Below are positions 56,381 to 64,000 of a DNA stretch of 64,000 nt, piece by piece. The notes beneath the pieces are model-generated. The model was not told the DNA's origin and searched no databases. It saw only the letters and a program-made list of their open reading frames with translations. This stretch comes from Talinum fruticosum (Eukaryota > Streptophyta > Magnoliopsida > Caryophyllales > Talinaceae), in NCBI GenBank assembly GCA_021018815.1, contig JAITYX010000101.1, positions 62,001 to 126,000 on the forward strand. The letters run 5' to 3'. Position numbers and translations under genes: made by a program. Within the stretch, counting starts at the first letter, position 1. Each line of letters begins with the position of its first letter.

Positions 56381-58260
56381 GGTAGTCGTTGATTAAGTGA
56401 GACAAACACAAAAGAAACTGATATCTCTACTTCCCTTTTCTTTGACCTAATAACCTTTGTTTCTTTTTCTTAAGCTTAATATCCTTTGCTTCTTAATTAA
56501 AAAAGGTTTGTTTCTTTTTCTTTATTTTATTTTACTTTTACTTTTGGCATTGGGCATTGGAAATAATATAAATACTTTTATTTTTTAATTATTATTTTAT
56601 TTTTCCCGCTATAGTTCCATTAAACTAATACCAACATAAATTTATATATATATATAATATTAGTAATATAATCAAATACCAACAGATAATGAATTGTTGG
56701 TAATGTAGTAACAATACTAACAAATTAGTTTTCATCTCGTTGGGAATAACAATACTAACAGATCTATTATTTATGTTGCAATTATTGGCATAAATTTAGG
56801 CGTCAAAGTTTTCAAATTTTTATGCCAACAAATAGATGAATCTGTTGCAAATATGATCTTTTACAAACAGAAAATATAATCTGTCACTAGATTTTTATTG
56901 CAACAAGTCACTTTTTTTATAGTGTTATTGCATATCTCCGACACGGGTGTTTCGACTCACTCAAACATCACTCAAAACCATCGCATGATCAAATAATTTC
57001 TCTAATACTTTTATTCCGAGCACTCGATTTTGTATTTCAATGCAAAGTGAATAACAACGTTAATTCTCTATTCTAAGTAAGTTTATTTCCTTGAGAATTA
57101 TTTGACCATCAAGTTCTTATATTATGATATTTTATTCTTTCTAACTTGATTATTTTAGGATTGACTCAAGATGGAATTTGAACATATTAAATATTAGACT
57201 CGTAAAATTCCATTCTCTTAGGTTAAAGATAATTAAGCATTTAATTACTCTGTTTTAATTATTATCTCGTGCCTAATCTTGAACCAAAGTATTTTATACA
57301 TTGAGAACTAATGTGGTTTGCTTTTGTAGGTTATTCAAACGGAGCTACTCTTTTTGAATTTCAAAAGTAACCGACTTTTAGCCGTTAAACACCAACAGAC
57401 AAATTTTAGCTACTTCTAGAGATGGCTCAAACACCGTGGCAGGGTTGTTTGTTTCTAAAATTAGAAAACTCCAACTCTAGGCCGAACGGTTGTTTCCACC
57501 TTAGTTTTCAGTCATCACCAAGTGATTGGGCCATCTTTTGGAGCAAAAAGCCGTTGCACAATGTTCACATCCTGACGAATCATTTCCGAGTGACTCGGAA
57601 TAGCCGTTACAACGGCTAGTGAAGATTTCAGTCCAGTAACCAAGACTCAAAGGGTCCCTTTGCCTGGTTGGCTATAAATAGAAGCCACTTCATAAGACTA
57701 AAAGATTGTTGAACACATTGTTGCACCTATAGTTGAACATATTATCCAACACTTACTTAGTGCATACTCGATCAATCTTGTTCTTACAACTCCAAATCTA
57801 TATTTAATATTCTCCGAGTTGTAAAGAAAGTCTTGTAATCAATTACATATTTCTCTTACTTCTTAGTGAGTCCCTTGATTAAGTTGTAAGGGTTAACTCG
57901 GCTCAATTGTCCCCGATTGTAAAGGTTACCTTAGTCGGGAAGTACTAGATCATATAAGGGAACTTCTAAGTCTAGGAAAACATTTTAAGGAATTGTTTAA
58001 GGGGGCAAATCTGGTTGAGTCGATCCTGTATATTTTGTGGATTCAAAATAGTGGATTTGACTTGGTACTAGATTAACACTGTCGTGGTTTTCTCGTCCCG
58101 GGAGGGTTCCCATGTATATCCGTGTTATTGTCTTTATGAGTCCAATCTAGACTCGGAATCCGCTTTTGGTTTGTGTTGGTGTAAAAATTGTTTCATTTTC
58201 TTCATCACCCTATTCACCCCCTCTAGGGTCATTTAGACTCTCCAAGAGCAAACCTTCAAT

Positions 58261-58273
58261 TGGTATCGGAACC
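58261..58273 (+). other. E4 primer-binding site
   Basis: TGGTATCGGAACC, initiator-Met-type copia PBS starting two bases after the LTR end. Confidence 0.8.
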
Positions 58274-58317
58274 TAGCCTTTCAAGAGAATCTCACCATCC
58301 AAAGGTATAAAGATCGG

Positions 58318-61300
58318 ATGGCTCGGAACAATGGAAAGTTCGATGAAGGAAGATCATCCACTAGACCACCAAAGTTCAAAGGGTCAAACTTTGCACATTG
58401 GAAGAAGATGATGGAGTGTTTCCTGATGGACAATGATGAAGATGTTTGGAACATCATCCAAGCGAGCAACTACATTCCAATGAAGACGGAGAATGGAACT
58501 ACCGTGCCTAAAGCCAAATCCGAGTACACCATCGAAGAGACCGATAAGTTCGGAAAGAACTTCAAAGCTACGGAAGAATACAATAGGGTCTCAGCCTATG
58601 ACATAGCCAAAGAGGTGTAGGACACTCTTGTCAACACCTATGAAGGAACAAGCCAAGTGAAGCAGCCGAAGATAAGTCAATATCTTCATAAATATCAGCT
58701 GTTCAAGATGGAGCCGAAGAAAATATCACTCACATGTATGTTCGGTTCACATAGATTACTAATAATCTCAAATCTCTCGGTAGAAAAATCTCTTACGAAG
58801 AAATGTCCAGAAAGATTATGAGAAGTCTACCAAAGAAAAGATGGGGTCCTAAGGTGACAACCGTTAAAGAAGCCGACAACCTCTCTCAACTAAGACCAGG
58901 ACGAGCTTATTGGGAAGTTACTTACCCATGAGATTCATTTGGAAGAAGAGAATGCCGAGGTCGGCACCAAAAGGAACATTGCGCTAAAGGCCTCGGAAAA
59001 CAGACGAGAAAGTTTGTGCTCCTCATAATCGGAAGAGGATCCTATGGCACTCATAGCCCGAGGCTTCAAGAGAATGATGAAATACAAGAAGTGGGAAAAG
59101 AGGCCAAAGGATGAGTTCTACAACAAAGATAAGAAGGAAAAAAAGGTAAATATTCATCCCCTTCAAAGTTATCTTTAACTAAGAACTTTGGTTGCTTTGA
59201 GTGTGGCAACAATGAGCACATCGTCAAAGATTGTCCCAAAAGAAAGAAGGATAGAAAGAAGAAGGCTATGATGGCTACCTAGAGTGATGGCGACACATCC
59301 GAAGAAGACGATTCCGACGCCTCAAAGTGTGTTATGGCACTTACGGACTCGGAAGTCGAATCTAAATCGGATAATGAGAACTCGGATATTAAGGAGGTAA
59401 TTGAATACTTTCTCAAATTCTCCAAAGTTGATTTAGGTAGATATATTTATATTTTAGAAGAAAAGTCCAATTTTGACTCTTCATAGTTCAAAGAAAAACT
59501 TGAGTCTCTTATTACTGAGAGCAATGTTTTGAAAAATGAGTTAGAAAACTTGAGACAAAATTTGAAGGTACTTAAGACCAGTGCTCAAGAAAATGAAACC
59601 GAGTCCGAGTCACTCGGAATAGAGAACGAGCAACCGAAAAGGAAGCTCAATGAGTCTCAAGAGCTTGTTTTGAAACTCACTTAAGGTCGGAAAAACCTTG
59701 ATCTTTTACTTTGCTCTTAATGTGTCTCATTCAGGAAAGAAGGACTTGGTTACAATGTCTGAAGAGGAATCTAATTCCTATTCAAATCTCTTCAAGATCG
59801 ATTCCGGAATCGTAAAGTTCAAGAAGGCTAAGCATGGTCCCATTTATAAGAATGAAATATGACCGATCCCATACCAGTTTATGGGAAAAATCCTTCTTCA
59901 CTGTTTACAAAAGAAAAGATTTTCAAAAGAAGGAGACACGAGACTTAATTTTCTAGAAGGAAGACTTAAAATCGAGATCGGACTCAAATTTATTCAAATC
60001 CGGGTTCCCAAGAGTGCTTTTCCTCAAAGAAAAACCATAGTAAAGACAATTCATTGAGTTTGTAATAAGAAGTGAGAAGGGTTAGTTCGTTTCTATTTTG
60101 CAGGTAACTCGGAAGAAGAAAGGTCATTGGTACTTAGACAGGTGGTTGCTCATGCCACATGTTAGGAGATTCAAGACTCTTTTCGAGTTAGAAAATCTAA
60201 AAGGAGGAAAAGTCACATTTGGAGACAATAGTAAAGGCAAGATAATAGGGATTGGCGAAATTGGTGAGGGAAACAACTCGGTTAGTCCAGTCTATGTTGT
60301 CAAAGGGCTGAAATATAATCTCCTTGGCATTTCTCAGCTGTGTGACAAAGGCTAAGAGGTAAGGTTCACTCGGACCAAGTGCTACATTTCGATGCGATCA
60401 CCAAGGAGACTAAGCTCTTAAGTCTAAGGTTAGGTAACACCTATACTATCCCTCTCTCATATTCAAGTCAGAATCAATCTTGTTTAAAAGCATCTTTGAA
60501 TGATAATTCATGGACTTGGCATCGTAGACTAGTTCATATTAGCATGCATACCATCAAGAAACTTGCATCTCATGGATTGGTTAGGGGATTACCTAACTGT
60601 GCATTTGAGAAAGATAAAATCTGTGAAGCATGCACAAAAGGAAAACATGTCGGATCATCTTTCAAACCACTCAAAGCTGTCTACATGCAAAGTGCTTGAA
60701 TTGGTTCATATGGATTTGTGTGGTGAAATTCCTGTAAAAAGCCTTAGAGGTAAATCATATGTACTTGTCATTGTTGATGATTTCTTACAATTCACCTGGG
60801 TATGTTTTCTCAAGAATAAGAATGAAGCCTTAAAAGAGTTCACTAAGATTTGCATAAAAATTCAAGTGGAGTCTTAGACTTAGATCAGGAGGTTTCGAAC
60901 CGACCATGGAAGGGAGTTCGACTACTCGGAATTTGTAAACTTCGTGATAAGAATGACATCTCCCACAACTTTTCTGCACCAAGAACTCCTCAACAAAATG
61001 GAGTAGTGGAGAGAAAGAACAAAACTCTTGAAGAAATAGGAAGGACTATGATGATTGAAAATGATCTACTTTACTATTTACGGGTTGAAGCGATCAACAA
61101 AGAAAATTACACACTCAATAGATGTCTCATCGGACCCATCTTGAAGAAGACTCCCTACGAGTTATACAATGGAAAGAAACTCAACATTTCCTACTTCAGA
61201 CCATTTGGGTGTAAATGCTATGTTCACAATAATGGTAAGGAGCATCTGACTAAGTTTAATGCTAGGTCGGATGAAGGTATACTACGGGTACTCATCTCAT

Positions 61301-63182
61301 AGCAAAGCTTATCGTGTTTTTAATAAGAGAACTAACAAAGTGGAAAAAAATTATCCATGTTGTCTTTGATGAGATTGATCTTGGTAGGATAAGTGACTCC
61401 ACATACTCGGATCTCGAGCTTAAAAGAGATAAAGATGACCTTGCTCGAAGCTCGGCTCGTAAAGAGTCAAAACAGAATTACTGAGGCAACTCGGAATGTT
61501 ATGACTCGGATCGAACAAGCTCAAGAGCTAGCCCGAATGTTGAAGAACAAGTCAATGTAGAGGCTCAACAAGATCCACCAACTCGAAGATCAGGTTGTTC
61601 AACCAATAAACTTGGTAAATTAGAGGACAAGTAAAGCTTTCAAATATGCATCCTATCACCCATGAAAACATACTTTCGACATCAATAGTGGTGTAAGAAC
61701 TCGATCTTCTTTACATAATCTATGTGTATTTTCTCGCATTCATATCATTCACAGTAACCTAAAAATGCACTAGAGGCCTTAAATGAACCTGAATGGGTAC
61801 AGGCCATGCAAGAAGGGCTTAATCAATTTGAAAGAAACCAAGTTTGGACTCGACCAAACGATGCTCTAACCACCCGAGTCATTGGAACCAAATGGGTTTT
61901 CGAGAACAAACTGGATGAGGAAGGGTTGCTAGTTAGAAATAAGGTTAGACTCGTTGCTCATGGTTATAATCAAGAGGAAGGGATTGATTGTGGGGAAACC
62001 TTTACACCTATTGCTAGGATTGAGGCAATCGGAATCCTGTTAGCATTTGCATCTAGCCTGAATATCAAGCTTTATCAAATGGACTTCAAATGTGCTTTTC
62101 CGAATGGTTTAATTGAAGAAGAAGTTATGTTGAGCAACCCCTAGATTTGAAAACTCAGAATTTCCAAATCATGTTTTCAAGTTGCAAAAGGTTTTATATG
62201 GTCTTAAACAGGCTCCCGGAGCTTGGTATGAAAGACTGAACAGTTTCTTAGTTGAAAATGATTTCAAAGAGGTCAGATTGACAAAACTCTTTTTACCAAA
62301 ACCAAGGGGAAAGATTTTTTTATCATTTAGATTTATGTTGATGACATTATTTTTGGTATACAAATCAAACAAGACAAGGATGGAATCTATGTCCATCAAT
62401 CTAAGTATACCAAGGAGTTGTTGAAGAAGTACAAGCTACAAGATGTGAAGTATGCAACAGCACCTATGAGTAGCAGTTTGAAACTCGGACTCGGACAAGA
62501 AACGTAAAGTTGTAGATCGAAACTCTACAGAGGTATGCTTGGATCTCTACTTTATCTCACATCTAGTAGGCCAGATATCATGTTTAGTGTCCGCCTCTGT
62601 ACAAGATTTCAAGTTAATCCAAAAGAAACACATCTCACTACGGTGAAGAGATTTTTAAGATATCTTGTAGGGACTCGGAATCATGGTCTATGGTTTTCAA
62701 AAGACTCATAACCGACTCTCACTGGATACTCGGATGCTGATTATGCTAGATACAAAGTTGATAGAAAGAGCACATCAGGAGCATGTCAATTTCTGGGTCA
62801 ATCCCTCATCTCCTGGCATTCAAAGAAACATAACTCGGTTGCTCTATCAACTACCGAGGCTGAGTACATTGCAGCTGGAACTTGTTTTGCTCGGATTCTG
62901 TGGATCAAGTAGCACTTGAAGGATCTTGGGCTATCATTCACATCTATCCCAATAAAGTGTGATAATCGAGTGCAATCAGTATCACTAAGAATCCAGATCA
63001 AGCCCTCAAAGATGAAGCATATTGAGGTCATGCATCATTTTCTAAGAGACCATTTTGAGAAAGGTGATATTAAACTTGAATTCATTCCTACGAAATTTCG
63101 GTTAGCTAATATTTTCACTAAGCCTCTTAGTGAGGATCAGTTTTGTTTTATTAGGAATAAACTTAGCATGATTAATGCATGA
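58318..63182 (+). pseudogene. E4 gag-pol polyprotein, broken
   Basis: Gag starts MARNNGKFDEGRSSTRPPKF and is open for 100 codons. The zinc knuckle is intact at 59193-59234: CFECGNNEHIVKDC (C-X2-C-X4-H-X4-C). The protease active site is lost by a frameshift within WYLD at 60130. The integrase His/Cys domain (WHRRLVHISMHTIKKLASH, CEACTKGKH) is at 60.52-60.65 kb and the core contains SYVLVIVDDFLQFTWV, TDHGREF and QQNGVVERKNK up to about 61.02 kb. RT spans 61.8-62.4 kb with YVDD kept at 62334-62345 but a stop two codons before it. RNase H (HSKKHNSVALSTTEAEYIAA-like) ends at the stop at 63180. Non-functional as it stands. Confidence 0.9.
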
Positions 63183-63504
63183 CTATGTGATTTATTACAT
63201 GAATTATCTTTGCATAATTTGTGTTATGTGTTTTAATAACGAACGGATAAGTTGACTCGGAGTGAGACTAAGTCTGTGAGTTATTAGTTTTTGAGTGGTT
63301 GTAGTCACTCGGAAACGATACTGAGTCGAATCGGTGTATGAGAAAAATGGACATAAGACTTCGAGATCATCTCTAGATAAATGGAGAATTTCATAAATCT
63401 TTTCGAAAGTTATTTCTTCGTCTCTCTCTACCACGCGTTTCAATCGGAGGAAACTAGCCGTTGGAAGAAAGTCAGTTGTAATATTAGCCGTTGGAGTGCA
63501 AAAC
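63183..63504 (+). other. E4 spacer between pol and ORF3 promoter
   Basis: Non-coding, with two GCCGTTGG boxes (about 63457 and 63487) upstream of the dyad. Homologous to the spacers in E1-E3. Confidence 0.55.
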
Positions 63505-63582
63505 GTCATACCGGTCCGAGAGTACTTGCTCGGTTTTCGGGTCGAACGAAGGTTGAAGGTCATTCCTTTCCACTATAAATAG
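63505..63582 (+). promoter_or_regulatory. E4 ORF3 promoter: altered dyad plus TATA box
   Basis: The 21-bp box at 63505-63525 keeps the ACCGGTCCGAG centre but its arms are GTCAT and AGTAC. CTATAAATAG follows after exactly 47 bp at 63573-63582. The ATG is 140 bp further on, with a shorter pyrimidine-rich leader than in E1-E3. Confidence 0.55.
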
Positions 63583-63722
63583 CACCCTTTTACCTTCTTT
63601 TCTTTACTTTGCCCACTACTTACTTGCTTTCTTTATTCTCGATATTTCTGCTCCTTTGTTTTCTCTTGGAAGCACTCTTTACTCTCTCTCCTCTCTTATT
63701 CTCTCTGTTTGTTGTTGTTCAC

Positions 63723-64000
63723 ATGCTTAAACGAGGAAGTGGTCGGGAGTTGGGTTTGGCTACCAAGAAGCCACACACCAAAAACACCCAAGAAGGTACA
63801 TCCAATCCTTCTAAAATCTTTGTCGTCCAACACCTCACGTTGGATGATAAATCCTTTCCAACCACATCCTTCTCGTGGTTCCGCCATATCAAAACTACTA
63901 GGGTTTACAATTATTTGTGCTTTAGTGAATTCATTTATCCGGAACTCGTTGTCGATTTCTATGCGAACATGTCTTTCTCTCGAGGGAATGATCACCTCCA
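63723..64000 (+). CDS. E4 ORF3 N-terminal part, open to the window edge
   Basis: ATG at 63723 opens 92 codons without a stop up to base 64000, the longest unbroken ORF3 N-terminus after E3. It begins MLKRGSGRELGLATKKPHTK, again Lys/Arg-rich and NLS-like, then LTLDDKSFPTTSFSWFRHIK, VYNYLCFSEFIYPELVVDFY and ANMSFSRGND. ELVVDFYANM is the signature-like part of 'putative plant transposon protein' sequences. Whether the rest is intact cannot be seen. Function unknown; position after pol and a TATA box upstream suggest separate expression. Confidence 0.6.
   Translation, partial: MLKRGSGRELGLATKKPHTKNTQEGTSNPSKIFVVQHLTLDDKSFPTTSFSWFRHIKTTRVYNYLCFSEFIYPELVVDFYANMSFSRGNDHL

Larger units (their letters stand above)
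52386..56924. mobile_element. CACTA (En/Spm-type) DNA transposon, 4539 bp
   Basis: Left end CACTACAAAAACAAGTAACTTTT and right end (read inward) CACTATAAAAAAAGTGACTTG form imperfect terminal inverted repeats, with TTA duplicated at 52383-52385 and 56925-56927. A 3-bp duplication with CACTA ends defines the superfamily. Subterminal regions are rich in CCAAC/GTTGG and TGGTAAAA/TTTTACCA motifs in both orientations, as expected of transposase-binding repeats. No recognisable TNP2-type transposase is seen. A candidate minus-strand gene tail occurs at 52980-53399. Probably non-autonomous. Confidence 0.85.
52330..58258 (+). repeat. E4 5' LTR, split by CACTA
   Basis: LTR parts are 52330-52385 and 56928-58258, together about 1.39 kb. 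Removing the insert and one TTA restores continuity with the solo LTR at 15932-17400. TATAAATAG at 57673-57681 is the likely core promoter, about 750 bp downstream of the insert. It ends CAAACCTTCA with the CACCCTA...TAGGGTC hairpin just before. Confidence 0.85.
52330..64000 (+). mobile_element. E4: SIRE-like Ty1-copia element, runs past the window
   Basis: Starts with TGAAGAATTAGG inside the G1 integrase (left target CATGA at 52325-52329; right flank not in window). The 5' LTR is split by a CACTA transposon, followed by PBS, gag-pol, the ORF3 promoter and the beginning of ORF3 at the right edge. It is a more diverged member than E1-E3. Its LTR start resembles the solo LTR at 15932. Confidence 0.88.

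Overview
The window looks like nuclear DNA of a flowering plant, most likely a eudicot. It holds one intact, intron-containing nuclear gene for a plastid enzyme, inside a thick layer of nested LTR retrotransposons. There is nothing prokaryotic in it. Apart from that gene and one partial retrotransposon ORF at the right edge, every coding stretch is a decayed transposon gene with stops and frameshifts.

Layout. 1-1219 is the 3' non-coding end of a Tat/Ogre-type Ty3-gypsy element (G2), followed by its 3' LTR from 1220 to about 6.66 kb. That LTR is split at 2059-5801 by a long solo LTR of another family with a perfect 5-bp target duplication. A Tourist/Harbinger-like MITE (6840-7665) sits just upstream of the gene for chloroplast fructose-1,6-bisphosphatase (7958-10135, four exons, 410 residues, all catalytic and redox cysteines present). 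A CGGGT-rich repeat and a Ty1-copia fragment follow.

From 12133 to beyond the right edge lies a second Tat-type gypsy element (G1: 5' LTR, leader, gag, protease, RT, RNase H, extra RNase H, integrase). It was repeatedly invaded by one Ty1-copia family whose gene order and motifs fit the SIRE/Maximus lineage. The insertions are a solo LTR (15932-17400); E1 (22273-42308, minus strand); E2 (23953-33237, plus strand, inside E1); E3 (42683-51143); and E4 (52330 to past 64000). The 5' LTR of E4 is itself split by a 4.5-kb CACTA transposon (52386-56924, TSD TTA). Target-site duplications give the order: G1 first, then E1, E3 and E4 into G1, E2 into E1, and CACTA into E4.

The most interesting system is the extra gene (ORF3) that all four copia copies carry between pol and the 3' LTR. 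In every copy it sits behind its own promoter-like module: a 21-bp dyad (GTCAC-N11-GTGAC) placed 47-48 bp before a CTATAAATAG box, then a pyrimidine-rich leader, then an ATG opening a protein with a basic, NLS-like start, a core resembling proteins usually labelled 'putative plant transposon protein', and an acidic tail. No signal peptide or membrane segment is visible, so it does not look like an envelope. E1 and E3 also share a second polypurine tract just after ORF3, and all the LTRs share a hairpin next to the primer-binding site.

Divergence values, lineage trees and species assignment were not computed. LTR ends for G1 and G2 and the ends of pseudogenes are approximate.
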